From: Pannonibacter sp. XCT-53
Lineage (GTDB): Bacteria; Pseudomonadota; Alphaproteobacteria; Rhizobiales; Stappiaceae
DNA: 64,000 nucleotides
Assembly: GCF_009915765.1 (NCBI RefSeq)
Contig: NZ_JAABLQ010000001.1
Coordinates: 2,108,001 to 2,172,000 of the forward strand
Direction of reading: 5' to 3'
Positions 25,403 to 35,077 of the stretch are shown piece after piece. Each line of letters opens with the position of its first letter. The stretch's first letter is position 1. The position numbers and the translations under genes were made by a program. The notes under the pieces were generated by a model. That model was given only the letters and a program-made list of their open reading frames with translations, made no database searches and had not been told where the DNA came from.

Positions 25403-26022
25403 ATCTCACCCGTTTCGTATATCTTGCGAGGATTTCGCTAGCCGGACCGAAGCTTGGGACTACGGTGACCGCTCGTCAGTTCGCTGAAACTTTCTTGCGG
25501 TATCGACTGTTAAAATTTGATTCTACTGCGTCTGCAACGTTTTTCGGGTTATACAGGCGCTTATCCCAGTCGACAAGCCCTGAACAACAGGAATGAAGTA
25601 ATTCTTCACGGCCCTTCAGCTGTCTTTGCAGTCTGTCTGGTCCAAATTTGTCGTTTTTGTGGAGATCCCACTGAGTAAATTGCCCGTGACGATCATGACT
25701 GGACCATCGCCGGGTCTGAGTCGGGACCGGTCGCGATTGCAGCCGGGCGCGCTCATGGCCCATTCTCGCGGCCATTGCAAGGGCTGCGTCTGCGCCGGGC
25801 AGCCCTCGTCTTCGCCGCGCCGGCCCGGAGCCTGGTCCACGCCTTCAGGAAAGGGAACCGGGCATGAAAAAATCCGGGGCGCACTGCACCCCGGATCAAC
25901 TGCAACTTCTCGTCCAGTCCAGCCTTGCGCCGTATCCGTCCGCCCCTCCGCCCGTTGCGCCCCGCGCCGCGGCGCGAGCGGGGCTGGGCTGGACTGGGCT
26001 GGCCCCGGCGCTGGCGGGCCGG
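25403..26022. other. long non-coding region upstream of mucR
   Basis: This 620-base region is AT-rich between about 25480 and 25700, unlike its surroundings, and GC-rich from 25700 on. It contains the mrp terminator at 25867-25896 and short GGGCTG-type tandem repeats near 25980. A 99-codon minus-strand frame (25476-25775) has poor codon character and no ribosome site. MucR is known to prefer AT-rich DNA, so the segment may be its autoregulatory platform. Confidence 0.55.
25867..25896 (-). terminator. Rho-independent terminator of the mrp operon
   Basis: Read on the minus strand: ATCCGGGG, a nine-base loop, CCCCGGAT, then a run of T (25871-25867). It lies about 130 bases beyond the mrpG stop. 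Confidence 0.8.
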
Positions 26023-26379
26023 TCAGGCCTTGGGCTTGCCGGTCTTGCCCAGCATCTGCCGCAGCCCCTCCTGGTTCATCGCGGCACAGGGCGGATAGCC
26101 GGCGGTGAAGGCCGCCTTGGCCAGCAGATGCGCCGAGATCGGGGCCGTCAGCAGGAAGAACAGGACACCGGCGACCGCCCGGGTGATGACGTCGAGCTGG
26201 CCGGCGTCGAAGGCGAGGGCCAGCAGCATCAGGCTCGAGCCCACCGTGCCGGCCTTGGAGGCGGCATGCATGCGCGTGTAGACGTCGGGAAACCGCAGGA
26301 CGCCGATGGCCGCAAGCAGGGCGAAGATCGCGCCCACCACCAGCATCAGGCCGATGATGATGTCGATGACGGCACTCAT
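26023..26379 (-). CDS. mrpG: Mrp antiporter subunit G
   Basis: A 118-residue membrane protein with three hydrophobic helices: [40 protein letters not shown] (the MnhG/PhaG hallmark) and [20 protein letters not shown]. MrpG is the small terminal subunit of the cation/proton antiporter. The ATG at 26379 has AGGAG close upstream and overlaps the mrpF stop by four bases. The last 25 residues are a soluble tail ([18 protein letters not shown]). It is the final gene of the seven-gene operon and is followed by a terminator at 25867. Confidence 0.93.
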   Translation of the reverse strand: MSAVIDIIIGLMLVVGAIFALLAAIGVLRFPDVYTRMHAASKAGTVGSSLMLLALAFDAGQLDVITRAVAGVLFFLLTAPISAHLLAKAAFTAGYPPCAAMNQEGLRQMLGKTGKPKA

Positions 26380-26732
26380 TTCATTCTCCTGTTGCGGGCA
26401 AGCCCTTCCTTCACCTCTTCGGTGATCGAGGGATCGCCGGCGGTGCCCCGGTTCAGGATGAACCGGGCCAGCGCCACGGTGGCCAGGAAGCCGACAAGGC
26501 CGAGGGTGATGGCAATGTCGATGTAGAGGTAATAGTCGGTCACAATGCCGATGATGGCGATGAAGCCGATCACCGTGCCCACCAGCATGTCGAGGGCCAG
26601 CACCCGGTCCGGCAGGGTCGGTCCGAGAACGGTCCGCACCACGGTCAGCAGGAAGGTGAGGCAGATCAGGAGCAGCGCGATCTGGATGCAGACATCGAGA
26701 AAGCCGGCTGCGAAAGTCTCGAACGGGGTCAC
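26376..26732 (-). CDS. mrpF: Mrp antiporter subunit F
   Basis: A 118-residue protein with three membrane helices ([59 protein letters not shown]) and the family motif [12 protein letters not shown] between the first two. The start is a GTG at 26732 that overlaps the mrpE stop, and the stop overlaps mrpG, so E, F and G are translationally coupled. MrpF is required for Mrp complex assembly and for cholate or Na+ efflux in characterised systems. The C-terminal cytoplasmic tail is charged ([17 protein letters not shown]). Confidence 0.93.
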   Translation of the reverse strand: MTPFETFAAGFLDVCIQIALLLICLTFLLTVVRTVLGPTLPDRVLALDMLVGTVIGFIAIIGIVTDYYLYIDIAITLGLVGFLATVALARFILNRGTAGDPSITEEVKEGLARNRRMK

Positions 26733-27205
26733 CGGAAGGCCTCCATGATCTTGCGCTCGAAGCCGTTGCGGATGTCGGCAATCGTGCCTTCCGGATCCGG
26801 CACGTCGATGCAGTGGACGTAGAGCGTCTTGCGGTCGGCCGACACGTCGACCGACAGGGTGCCCGGCGTCAGGGTGATGAGATTGGCCAGCAGCGCGATC
26901 TCGAAGTCCCGGTCCACCGTCAGCGGATAGGCGACGATGCCCGGCGCGATCTCGATGCGCGGCCGCACCACCATCTGCGCCACCCGCCAGGCGGACAGGG
27001 CCAGCTCCTTCAGGAACAGCAGGATCAGGCTGATCACCCGGCCGGTCCGCTGGAAATAGGCGACGCCGCCGATCTGCTCGCGGATCATGTAGAGCACGCC
27101 CGAGCCCAGCACGAAGCCGAAGCAGAGATTGACCACCGAGAACGAACCGGTCACCGCCGCCCAGGACAGCGCCAGCAGGATGTTGATGAGGAACAAGCCG
27201 GTCAT
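26729..27205 (-). CDS. mrpE: Mrp antiporter subunit E
   Basis: A 158-residue protein of normal MnhE length. Two N-terminal membrane helices ([33 protein letters not shown]), an amphipathic region with [20 protein letters not shown], and a cytoplasmic domain containing [20 protein letters not shown] and [14 protein letters not shown], which are the family signatures. It overlaps mrpD by four bases at its start and mrpF at its stop. MrpE lies in the E-F-G half of the complex and is needed for full antiport activity in characterised bacteria. Confidence 0.95.
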   Translation of the reverse strand: MTGLFLINILLALSWAAVTGSFSVVNLCFGFVLGSGVLYMIREQIGGVAYFQRTGRVISLILLFLKELALSAWRVAQMVVRPRIEIAPGIVAYPLTVDRDFEIALLANLITLTPGTLSVDVSADRKTLYVHCIDVPDPEGTIADIRNGFERKIMEAFR

Positions 27206-28800
27206 GCACCGCCTCCGAACACCGAGCGCAGGTAGCCGACCGGGTCAATCAGGCCGGACGCGCCACGCTGGGACACTTCCATGATCCATTCCGGCAGCAG
27301 CCCGAACAGCACGACCAGCGCCGTCAGGGCCGCCAGCGGGATCCACACGGCCGCCGTCGACTGGCCGCCGCCTGCCATGGCCAGCACGGAACCGGACGGC
27401 AGGCTTGCCGAGCCGCCATCGACGGTGCCTTCCGGACCGCCGCGCCAGAAGGCGTAGATCCAGACGCGGCCGATGGCGAGCGACGTGAGGAAGCCGGTCA
27501 CCAGGATGGCAGCTGCCAGCCAGGTCCAGCCGAGCTGGAGGGCGGCATCGACCAGCATCACCTTCGGCCAGAAGCCGGAGAAGGGCGGCAGGCCGGCCAC
27601 CGCCAGCGCCAGCACGAGGAACACGGCCGCCAGCAGCGGGCTTGCGCCATAGAGCCCGCCCAGCCGGCGCAGGTCATAGCTGCCGGCCATCGCGGCCATC
27701 AGCCCGGCCGCCATGTAGAGCGCCGTCATGACCAGGATCGAGTGCACCGCATAGAACACGGTGCCCGACACCGCCAGCACCGAGCCGATTGCCATGCCGG
27801 CCATCATCGAGCCGATGCCGGAGATGACCAGATAGCCGAGCAGCCGGCGCAGGTCCGACTGCGCGATGGCCCCGATGACCCCCGTCAGCATCGTCAGCGC
27901 CGCCACCCAGGCGATCACCTCGGCGAGTTCCGCGCGCGCGGCCGGCATCAGCATGACGAGCGTGCGCAGCAGCGCATAGATGCCGACCTTGGTCAGCAGG
28001 CCGGCAAAGATCGCCGCCACGACGATGCGCGGCGTGTGGTAGGACGACGGCAGCCAGAAGTTCACCGGGAAGGCGGCTGCCTTCATGGCGAAGGCAAGCA
28101 GATAGAGCACCGCAATCGTCATCAGCGGACCGCTGACGCCGCTCTCCTGCACCTTGATGGTGATGTCGGCCATGTTCAGCGTGCCGAGCTGGCCATAGAG
28201 CAGGCCGGTGGCGATCAGGAACAGGTTGGTGCCGATCAGGTTGAGGATGCCGTACTTGACCGTCCCGTCGAGCTGCGCCCGGTCATTGCCCAGCACCAGC
28301 AGGCCGTAGGACGAGATCAGCAGCACCTCGAACCAGACATACATGTTGAAGATGTCGCCGGTGAGGAACGCGCCGTTGGCGCCCGTCATCATCAGCAGGA
28401 GGAACGGGTAGAAGCCGTAGCGGCGCCCGGAGCTGTCGATGGTGATCGACGCATAAAGACCGGCGCAAAAGGCGACGATCGCGGCAACCAGGGCCAGCGT
28501 CGCGCCCAGCGCATCGACGGTGAAGGCAATGCCGAAGGGCGGCAGCCAGTTGCCCATCACCATGGTGATGACACCGCGCTTCAGCACCTCGCCCAGCAGG
28601 GCAAAGTTGTTGAGCACCAGCAGCCCGAGGAAGACGAGGCCGAGCTTGGCCTGCAGCCCCGTGTTCTTGCGCAGGATCAGGCAGATCGAGCCGCCGATGA
28701 TGGTCAGGATCGACGGGGCGATCACGAGCCAGTCCGCCAGCGGAACCGGCGTCGTGAACATGGCCTTGGCGATGTCGACAGAAGTGGAATACCCGGCCAT
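27202..28800 (-). CDS. mrpD: Mrp antiporter subunit D
   Basis: A 532-residue polytopic protein of the complex I NuoM/NuoN-like antiporter family, about 14 helices. Seen: [20 protein letters not shown] with the MrpD-type acidic residue in [15 protein letters not shown], the conserved lysine region [20 protein letters not shown], and [20 protein letters not shown]. MrpD is a proton- or cation-translocating core subunit. It starts three bases after the mrpC stop and overlaps mrpE. The C-terminal section contains a small Gly/Ser-rich loop ([18 protein letters not shown]). Confidence 0.95.
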   Translation of the reverse strand: MAGYSTSVDIAKAMFTTPVPLADWLVIAPSILTIIGGSICLILRKNTGLQAKLGLVFLGLLVLNNFALLGEVLKRGVITMVMGNWLPPFGIAFTVDALGATLALVAAIVAFCAGLYASITIDSSGRRYGFYPFLLLMMTGANGAFLTGDIFNMYVWFEVLLISSYGLLVLGNDRAQLDGTVKYGILNLIGTNLFLIATGLLYGQLGTLNMADITIKVQESGVSGPLMTIAVLYLLAFAMKAAAFPVNFWLPSSYHTPRIVVAAIFAGLLTKVGIYALLRTLVMLMPAARAELAEVIAWVAALTMLTGVIGAIAQSDLRRLLGYLVISGIGSMMAGMAIGSVLAVSGTVFYAVHSILVMTALYMAAGLMAAMAGSYDLRRLGGLYGASPLLAAVFLVLALAVAGLPPFSGFWPKVMLVDAALQLGWTWLAAAILVTGFLTSLAIGRVWIYAFWRGGPEGTVDGGSASLPSGSVLAMAGGGQSTAAVWIPLAALTALVVLFGLLPEWIMEVSQRGASGLIDPVGYLRSVFGGGA

Positions 28801-28803
28801 GGA

Positions 28804-29181
28804 TCAGTACCCCTGCGGCGGCAGCGCCTCGCCCTTGGGCTCGGCGACGCGCATCTCGTTGACGTCGTCGGTGCCCAGCTCCTGATAGGTGCGGAACGCC
28901 AGCACCATCAGGAAGGCGAAGAAGGAGAAGGAAATCACGATGGCCGTCAGTACCAGCGCCTGCGGCAGCGGGTTGGCCGTTGCACCGGCGGGCACGTAGA
29001 GGTCAATCGGGATCACCGGCGGCACCTCGCGCATGAGACGCCCGGCAGTGAAGATCAGCATGTTCACCGCATTGCCGAGGATCGTGATGCCGATGAGGAT
29101 GTGGATGATCTGCCGCGACAGCATCAGATAGACGCCGACGGCGAAGAACAGGCCGATCAGGATCGAGAAGCCGGCTTCCAT
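28804..29181 (-). CDS. mrpC: Mrp antiporter subunit C
   Basis: A 125-residue NuoK-like subunit with three membrane helices (FSILIGLFFAVGVYLML; HILIGITILGNAVNMLIF; ALVLTAIVISFSFFAFLMVL) and the family motif PLPQALVLTAIVIS. The ATG at 29181 shares its last base with the mrpB stop (TGATG), so translation is coupled. The hydrophilic C-terminus (ELGTDDVNEMRVAEPKGEAL) is of ordinary length. Subunit C partners MrpA and MrpD in the membrane arm of the antiporter. Confidence 0.95.
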   Translation of the reverse strand: MEAGFSILIGLFFAVGVYLMLSRQIIHILIGITILGNAVNMLIFTAGRLMREVPPVIPIDLYVPAGATANPLPQALVLTAIVISFSFFAFLMVLAFRTYQELGTDDVNEMRVAEPKGEALPPQGY

Positions 29182-29600
29182 CAGTCGCTCTCCCGTTCCT
29201 CGAGGGCAAGCGCAATCGAGCCGATTGCACCGACCACCACGAGATAGACGCCGATGTCGAAGAACATCGGGGTGGACAGGTCGACCTGCACGCCGAACAC
29301 ATGCACGGCCGCCCACTGGCTGGTCATGTAGGCCTGCGCCTTGAACAGGGACAGGAGGCCGGAAACGGCCGCCAGCAGCAGACCGAAGCCGGCAATGCTC
29401 ATCGGATGCACCTTCAGCGCACGGCGGGCCGGCGCGACGCCGGCGGAGATGCCGTAGATCGCCAGCGCCGAGGCGGCGATCAGGCCGCCGATGAAGCCGC
29501 CGCCGGGTTCATTGTGCCCCCTGAGCAGCACGAAGAAAGAGAACAGCACCATCAGCGCCGTGATGAACGGGGCGAAGGCGCGGAAGATCACCGTACGCAT
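29181..29600 (-). CDS. mrpB: Mrp antiporter subunit B
   Basis: A 139-residue protein with four membrane helices, starting [20 protein letters not shown] and including the MnhB motif [20 protein letters not shown]. It is a separate gene, unlike in Sinorhizobium pha1, where the B part is fused to A. The start at 29600 overlaps the mrpA stop by one base. Together with A, C and D it forms the half of the complex that conducts Na+ or K+ in exchange for protons. The DNA is typical of the operon, with no sign of transfer. Confidence 0.95.
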   Translation of the reverse strand: MRTVIFRAFAPFITALMVLFSFFVLLRGHNEPGGGFIGGLIAASALAIYGISAGVAPARRALKVHPMSIAGFGLLLAAVSGLLSLFKAQAYMTSQWAAVHVFGVQVDLSTPMFFDIGVYLVVVGAIGSIALALEERESD

Positions 29601-31990
29601 CAGCGGGCCTCCACCGTCTTCTGCGCGGCCTTGGCCGCCCTGGTTGTCTTCTGGGCCGGTTCGGCCTTGTCGGATTTCGTCTTGACGCGGATCAGCCCCA
29701 GCACGGCAAGGCCGGTGAGCACCACGACCGCGATCTCGCCCAGCGTATCGAAGCCGCGGTAGTCGACGATGATCACGTTGACGATGTTGCGGCCATGGGC
29801 GATCGGGCGGCTGAACTCGGCGAAGAATTCCGACAGGCGCGCGTCGAAGGGCTGCTGCGTGATCGCCATCAGCGTGAGGGCGAAGCCGGCGCCTACCGAG
29901 GCGGCGATGACGCCGGTCACGATCTTGGAGCCGAGCGGGCGATGGTCACGCGGCGACAGGTTGAGGCGGGTCATCACCAGCGCCAGCACCACCACCGAGA
30001 GTGTCTCGATCATGAACTGGGTGAAGGAGAGATCCGGCGCACCGAAGAGCATGAACAGCGTGGCCACGGCAAAGCCCTGGATGCCGAGCGAGATGATCGC
30101 GGTCAGACGGGTCTTGGCCAGGAGCACCGCGACAAGACCCATCACGGCGATCAGGATGACGGCCCATTCGTAGAAGCGGAATTCGGGCCAGGCCGGGACG
30201 GCCGGGAAGCTGCCGGTCAGCACCTGCGGCAGCAGCAGCGCCGCTCCGGTCATGGCGAAGGTCAGCATCATGTAGGTCTGCATCTTGCCGCCCTGCAGCA
30301 CGCGGGTCAGCGCGGCCGAGACGCGGACGATGGCTGCCACCACCTGGTCGAAGCCGCGGTCCGGCCCCCAGCCGATGGTCGCCAGGATCGTGGCGATCAG
30401 GCCGCGCAGCCGGTCCAGCTGCAGGAACAGCACCACGCCGAGGGCCACCGTGATGATCGACAGGATCAGCGGAGCCGAGATGTAGGGCGGGATCAGCACC
30501 AGTTCGACCGTGGTCTGCACGCCCTTCAGCGAGGACAGCATCGGACCGATGAACAGCGCCCCGGTCGTGTTCGCCATCAGCGCGGCGGCAAGGCCGGCAA
30601 GCGACAGGGCCACCGGGCCGGCCCACAGCAGGACGGGGCCTTCATGGGCATGCTTGGGCGTGTGCGTCTCCGGCCCGAAGAAGGGCTTGACCGCCACGCC
30701 GGCGGCGATGACCAGCATCAGGGCATTGCCGATCACGGCAACGATGGTCAGCGCCAGCGCGCCCTGCGGCAGGCCCCAGGTGCCATAATAGAGCACTTCC
30801 TTGGCAATGAAGCCGATGAAGGGCGGCAGGCCGGCCATCGACAGGCCGGCGAGGGCCGCGGCGGCAAAGGTGATCGGCATCGCCTTGCGCAGACCGCCGA
30901 GCTTGGTGACGTCGCGGGTGCCGGCCTCGTGGTCGATCGTGCCGGCAACCATGAACAGCGCGCCCTTGAACAGCGAATGGGCGAACAGATAGAGCACCGC
31001 GCCTTCCAGCGCCCTGTCGCTGCTCGTGCCCGTCAGCATGACGAGGAGGCCAAGCGAGGCGACGGTGGTGTAGGCCAGCATCAGCTTCAGGTCGGTCTGG
31101 CGCACGGCGAGGATCGTGCCGACCAGCAGGGTGATGCCGCCGAACACCGGCAGCACCGTCGTCCACAATTCGGTGCCACCGAGAACCGGATGGACGCGCA
31201 TCAGCAGATAGACGCCGGCCTTCACCATCGTCGCCGAATGCAGGAAGGCGGAGACCGGGGTCGGTGCCTCCATCGCGTTCGGCAGCCAGAAATGGAACGG
31301 GAACTGCGCCGACTTCGTGAAGGCACCGCCAAGCACCAGCAGGAAGATCGGCAGGTACAGCGCACTGTTGCGCAGCGTGTCGCCGCTGGTCAGGACCGCG
31401 GACATCTCCGTCTGACCGGTCGCATGGATGATCAGCAGGAACCCGGCCAGCAGCGCGAGACCGCCGCCGCCGGTCACCAGCAGCGCCTGCAGCGCGGCGC
31501 GGCGCGAGGCGGCGCGCAGGTGGTCAAAGCCGATCAGCAGGAACGACGTGATCGACGTCAGTTCCCAGAAGATGAACAGGGTGATGAGGTTGTCGGCCGT
31601 CACGAGGCCCAGCATCGCCCCCATGAACAGGAACAGGAACGAGAAGAACCGTCCCTGCTGCGGATGCCCCTTCAGGTATCCGCCCGCATAAAGGATGATG
31701 AAGGTGCCGATGCCGGAAATCAGCAGCGCGAACAGCGTCGACAGGCCGTCAATGAAGAAGGACAGGCTGACGTTGTACTGCGGCACCCAGTCCCGGGCGA
31801 TGGTGTAGGTCTCGCCTGCGGACACGCCGGCCAGATAGCCCGCGAAGTGCACGAAGATCAGGAAGGGCACGATCGCCAGCGGCCAGGCGGCATTGTGCTT
31901 GAGGATCCTGACGGCGAAGGGCGCAATCGCCGCAGCCGCAAAGGGCGCAAGCACGGCGAGGATGGTCATGTCGGGTGCGGCGGGCGTCAT
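29600..31990 (-). CDS. mrpA: Mrp antiporter subunit A
   Basis: A 796-residue polytopic protein, the largest Mrp subunit (NuoL-like). Seen: the membrane-embedded acidic motif [20 protein letters not shown], the lysine motif [40 protein letters not shown], and the C-terminal extension [19 protein letters not shown] that resembles MrpB-type domains. The ATG at 31990 begins the family homology; the frame stays open to 32200 without family support. It is the first gene of mrpABCDEFG (group 1 order), which exports Na+ or K+ in exchange for protons for pH and salt homeostasis. Which cation is exported cannot be read from sequence. Confidence 0.96.
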   Translation of the reverse strand: MTPAAPDMTILAVLAPFAAAAIAPFAVRILKHNAAWPLAIVPFLIFVHFAGYLAGVSAGETYTIARDWVPQYNVSLSFFIDGLSTLFALLISGIGTFIILYAGGYLKGHPQQGRFFSFLFLFMGAMLGLVTADNLITLFIFWELTSITSFLLIGFDHLRAASRRAALQALLVTGGGGLALLAGFLLIIHATGQTEMSAVLTSGDTLRNSALYLPIFLLVLGGAFTKSAQFPFHFWLPNAMEAPTPVSAFLHSATMVKAGVYLLMRVHPVLGGTELWTTVLPVFGGITLLVGTILAVRQTDLKLMLAYTTVASLGLLVMLTGTSSDRALEGAVLYLFAHSLFKGALFMVAGTIDHEAGTRDVTKLGGLRKAMPITFAAAALAGLSMAGLPPFIGFIAKEVLYYGTWGLPQGALALTIVAVIGNALMLVIAAGVAVKPFFGPETHTPKHAHEGPVLLWAGPVALSLAGLAAALMANTTGALFIGPMLSSLKGVQTTVELVLIPPYISAPLILSIITVALGVVLFLQLDRLRGLIATILATIGWGPDRGFDQVVAAIVRVSAALTRVLQGGKMQTYMMLTFAMTGAALLLPQVLTGSFPAVPAWPEFRFYEWAVILIAVMGLVAVLLAKTRLTAIISLGIQGFAVATLFMLFGAPDLSFTQFMIETLSVVVLALVMTRLNLSPRDHRPLGSKIVTGVIAASVGAGFALTLMAITQQPFDARLSEFFAEFSRPIAHGRNIVNVIIVDYRGFDTLGEIAVVVLTGLAVLGLIRVKTKSDKAEPAQKTTRAAKAAQKTVEAR

Positions 31991-32269
31991 GCTCACTCTT
32001 CGGCTGGTCTCGACGGTCGGGCCGGACGGGTCCGCGTCCGAGGCTAGGAGGAGGAAGTTAAAATTTTCGGTTGAATTGGAACTTCTTGGCACCGGTTGCA
32101 AGGGACACGGGTGCGATTGGGCACGTGATTTCACGTAGCCCTTTCCCGCCGGACTGCGAGACCCGTGTTTCGCCCGGGATTTCTCGAGTACACGCTGCAA
32201 GAGGCAGGCTGCTCCGCCCGGTCAACCTTGCGTCAGGCGCGAGGTCCGCCGCATCGGCCCGCCGGCGCC

Positions 32270-32788
32270 TTAGGACGCGGGCCGGTCGGTCTCCCCCTGC
32301 CGGGCCTGCGCCGCGGCGATGCGGGGCATGTTGACCTCGATCCAGTCGGCCAGCACCCGCACACGCTCGCCCGCCTCGCGTCCCAGGTCGGTCAGGCGAT
32401 ACTCCACATGCGGCGGCACCACGGGCAGCGACGTGCGGCTCACGAAACCGTCCGCCTCAAGCTGCTGCAGGGTCTGCGCCAGCATTTTCTCGCTGACGCC
32501 GCCCACCTTGCGTCGCAAGGCGCTGAAGCGGTGCATGTCCTCCAGCAGCGCCAGCAGCACCAGCACGCCCCAGCGGCTGGTGAGATGCTTCAGGACCTCG
32601 CGCGAGGGGCAGGCCTCGTTGAACAGCACACCCTGGCGCATCAGGTCGGAGAGCGGCGCGCCGCGCATCGGACCGGCAGCGTCTCCCCTCCCGCTGCCGG
32701 AGCCGGAGCGAGGGTCAGCATCAGCGCCCGCTTCGGCTCCTGTGCCTGTGCCTGTGCCAGTCGCATCGCGCCATCGGTCGTCGGTCAT
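32270..32788 (-). CDS. HxlR family transcriptional regulator, QorR-like
   Basis: A 172-residue winged-helix repressor. The HxlR core covers residues 55-150: CPSREVLKHLTSRWGVLVLL with the conserved Cys60, MHRFSALRRKVGGVSEKMLA, LQQLEADGFVSRTSLPVVPP and VEYRLTDLGREAG. In Corynebacterium QorR and E. coli YtfH relatives the single Cys senses diamide or quinones. The first 40 residues are a low-complexity Gly/Thr/Asp/Ser stretch partly coded by three tandem TGTGCC hexamers (32741-32758), so the native start may be the Met at 41 or 50. It is divergent from qorB with a palindrome between. Confidence 0.88.
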   Translation of the reverse strand: MTDDRWRDATGTGTGTGAEAGADADPRSGSGSGRGDAAGPMRGAPLSDLMRQGVLFNEACPSREVLKHLTSRWGVLVLLALLEDMHRFSALRRKVGGVSEKMLAQTLQQLEADGFVSRTSLPVVPPHVEYRLTDLGREAGERVRVLADWIEVNMPRIAAAQARQGETDRPAS

Positions 32789-32825
32789 GTCCAGGCCTCC
32801 GGGTTGGTGTCCTCATACTAACAAA

Positions 32826-32843
32826 TTGGTGCGTACTTACCAA
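32826..32843. promoter_or_regulatory. candidate QorR operator
   Basis: TTGGT-GC-GTAC-TT-ACCAA is an 18-bp palindrome (only the two 2-base spacers mismatch), located between the HxlR gene and qorB, 38 bases from the regulator start and 73 from the qorB start. GTAC-centred palindromes are typical of HxlR targets. Confidence 0.6.
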
Positions 32844-32915
32844 AAGAAAGTTTTGGAGTCATACCACGTCCATCGCCCCCGGCATGGGCCGGCGGGCCGC
32901 AGACGGAGCCTGATC

Positions 32916-33770
32916 ATGATTGCCATCACCGGTGCCAGCGGCGAACTCGGCCGCCTCGTCGTCACGTCCCTGCTCTCGAGCGAACCGGCCGCCTCGCTGC
33001 GCCTGCTCGTCCGTGACCCGGCCAAGGTGGCCGATCTTGTCGCGCTTGGCGCCGAGGCCGTGGTCTTCGACTACAACCGTCCCGAGACCCTTGCGCCGGC
33101 GCTGGCCGGTGTCGACCGGCTGCTGTTCATTTCCTCCTCCGAGGTCGGCAGCCGCGCCGCGCAGCACACGGCCGTCATCGATGCGGCGAAGGCGGCCGGG
33201 GTGTCGCTTCTCGTCTACACCTCGATCCTGCGCGCGCCGCAGTCGGGCATGCTGCTGGCGGCCGAACACGCGGTCACGGAGGCTCATCTTGCCCGGTCGG
33301 GCCTGGCTCATGTGATCCTGCGCAACGGCTGGTATCTGGAGAACTTCATGGGCTCGGTGCCGGCGGCGATCGAGCATGGCGCGGTGTTCGGCGCCTCCGG
33401 TGCGGGCCGCATCTCCGCCGCCGCGCGGGCCGACTATGCCGCAGCCGCCGCCGCCGTGCTGCGGCAGGGGGCAGCGTCCGGCACGATCCTCGAACTGGCC
33501 GGCGACACGTCCTTCACCAAGGCCGATCTGGCCGCCGAGATTGCCCGCCAGTCCGGCAAGCCGGTCGCCTACACCGACATGAGCGAGGCCGCCTTCAAGG
33601 ACCTGCTGGTGCAGGTCGGGCTGCCGGAGGGCTTCGCCCATGCCCTCGCCGATGCAGACACCGCCACCGCCCGGGGCGATCTCTTCGACGACGGCAAGGC
33701 CCTGTCGCGGCTGATCGGCCGCCCGACCGTCACGCTTGCCGAGGCCGTTGCCGCCACGCTGAAGCGCTGA
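32916..33770 (+). CDS. qorB: NAD(P)H:quinone oxidoreductase type 2 (QorB), NmrA-like SDR
   Basis: A 284-residue atypical short-chain dehydrogenase. Seen: the dinucleotide site TGASGELG (residues 5-12), LRLLVRDPAKVADL, LLFISSSEVGSRAAQHTAVI and LRNGWYLENFM, all typical of E. coli QorB/YtfG. The catalytic Tyr-Lys pair of classical SDRs is absent, as in the NmrA/QorB group. QorB reduces quinones with NADPH. CGGAG lies eight bases before the ATG. The divergent HxlR gene and the shared palindrome reproduce the qorB/qorR arrangement. A 9-bp GC hairpin follows at 33791. Confidence 0.9.
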   Translation: MIAITGASGELGRLVVTSLLSSEPAASLRLLVRDPAKVADLVALGAEAVVFDYNRPETLAPALAGVDRLLFISSSEVGSRAAQHTAVIDAAKAAGVSLLVYTSILRAPQSGMLLAAEHAVTEAHLARSGLAHVILRNGWYLENFMGSVPAAIEHGAVFGASGAGRISAAARADYAAAAAAVLRQGAASGTILELAGDTSFTKADLAAEIARQSGKPVAYTDMSEAAFKDLLVQVGLPEGFAHALADADTATARGDLFDDGKALSRLIGRPTVTLAEAVAATLKR

Positions 33771-33790
33771 GGCGGTCCGCCCTCGCCGCT

Positions 33791-33813
33791 GCGGTCCCGG
33801 ACGACGGGACCGC
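33791..33813 (+). terminator. GC hairpin after qorB
   Basis: GCGGTCCCG, loop GACGA, CGGGACCGC, perfect, 20 bases past the qorB stop. No U-tract, so termination is only a possibility. Confidence 0.4.
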
Positions 33814-34046
33814 CTGCGCCCGACCGCGGCCGGGCGGTGCCTGCCGCCCCGCCCAATTCTCTCCACCCGATCTTCCCGGCTCCGCAAGACGCCGCTTTTC
33901 CGACACGCGCGGCCGTCACAAAAGCTTCATAATTCGGGCTGGCCCTGCTATTCAGGAGGGAGTTCCCGCCGACTTGGCCCGCCCGCCCCCGACCGGACCG
34001 AAGTCTCCCCTCCGCCGGCTGTCCCGGCCCCTCCTCGAGGTCCGTC

Positions 34047-34904
34047 ATGTCGAGCCTTGGCCTTGCCCTGGTTCTCGCCGCTGCCTTTTGCCACGCCACC
34101 TGGAACGTGCTGGTCAAGCGCGTCGGCGGCGGGCCGGAGCTGGTGTGGCTGTTCTCCGTCCTCTCCGTGATCCTGTACCTGCCGGTGGCGCTCTGGGTGA
34201 TCCTGGTGGAACGGCCCTTCTTCGGGCCCTGGCAGATCCTGTTCATCTGCGGCAGCACGCTGGTGCACATGGCCTATTTCCTGTTCCTGCAGGTGGGCTA
34301 CCGCAAGGGCGACCTGTCGCTGGTCTATCCGACCGCCCGCGCGACCGGGCCGCTGCTGTCCACCCTGTTTGCCGTCCTACTCCTCGGCGAACATGTGACG
34401 CCGCAGATGGCGGTGGGGGCGCTGGTCATGGTCACCGGCGTCGCCTTCCTCACGGGCGGCTTTCGCAAGGGGCGGGCCGACGTCACCACGTCGCTGCTCT
34501 TCGGCCTCGGCACCGGCGTGCTGATCGGCATCTACACGGCCTGGGACGCCTACTCGGTCTCGGTGCTGATGATCCCGCCGCTGCTGCTCGACTATGTCTC
34601 GAGCTTCGGGCGCTCGATCCTGCTCTCCCCGGTGGCGCTGAAGCGGCGCGAGCTGGTGGCCGCGCACTGGCGCAATCACCGCCTGTCGCTGCTCGCCATC
34701 GCCTTCTTCAATCCGCTCGCCTACATCCTCGTCCTCTATGCGCTCACCTTCACCCCGGTCGCCTTCGTCGCCCCGATCCGCGAGCTCAGCGTGCCGCTGA
34801 CGGTGCTGGCCGGCAGCCTGCTGCTCGGCGAAGGTCACCTGAAGCACCGGCTCGGCTGGTCCGTCGTCATCCTCGCCGGGATGATGCTGCTGATCGCCGC
34901 CTGA
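34047..34904 (+). CDS. DMT superfamily (EamA-like) transporter
   Basis: A 285-residue inner-membrane protein with about ten hydrophobic helices in two EamA-like halves (ALVLAAAFCHATWNVLVKRV at the N-terminus; SLLAIAFFNPLAYILVLYAL and VAFVAPIRELSVPLTVLAGS in the second half). DMT proteins export amino acids, metabolites or drugs; substrate unknown. GGYRKGDLSLVYPTARATGP-like text (here VGYRKGDLSLVYPTARATG) is characteristic of one EamA subgroup. Its start at 34047 is preceded by GAGG about eight bases upstream. It may be cotranscribed with the MFS gene 173 bases downstream. Confidence 0.85.
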   Translation: MSSLGLALVLAAAFCHATWNVLVKRVGGGPELVWLFSVLSVILYLPVALWVILVERPFFGPWQILFICGSTLVHMAYFLFLQVGYRKGDLSLVYPTARATGPLLSTLFAVLLLGEHVTPQMAVGALVMVTGVAFLTGGFRKGRADVTTSLLFGLGTGVLIGIYTAWDAYSVSVLMIPPLLLDYVSSFGRSILLSPVALKRRELVAAHWRNHRLSLLAIAFFNPLAYILVLYALTFTPVAFVAPIRELSVPLTVLAGSLLLGEGHLKHRLGWSVVILAGMMLLIAA

Positions 34905-35077
34905 AATGCCCCCACCATGACCCCGGTCCGACCCTGACCTTGCCCTCCCCGATCGGGGAGGATGGCCCCGGGCGGGCGGACCGTCTATCCTGTCCGGGGC
35001 GCGGGTCCGCCCCGCGCCCGTTGGTCCCGCCCCCAACTCCCGCCGCCAGTTCGCCCCTGCCCCTTCCGGAGATCGCT

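Noticed and set aside
25476-25775. 99-codon minus-strand ORF in the mucR upstream region
   Set aside because: No ribosome site, no family, poor codon bias; AT-rich non-coding DNA is a better explanation.
29795-32047. 750-codon open frame on the plus strand
   Set aside because: Antisense to mrpA; composition is Gln/Arg/His/Gly-rich with no domain.
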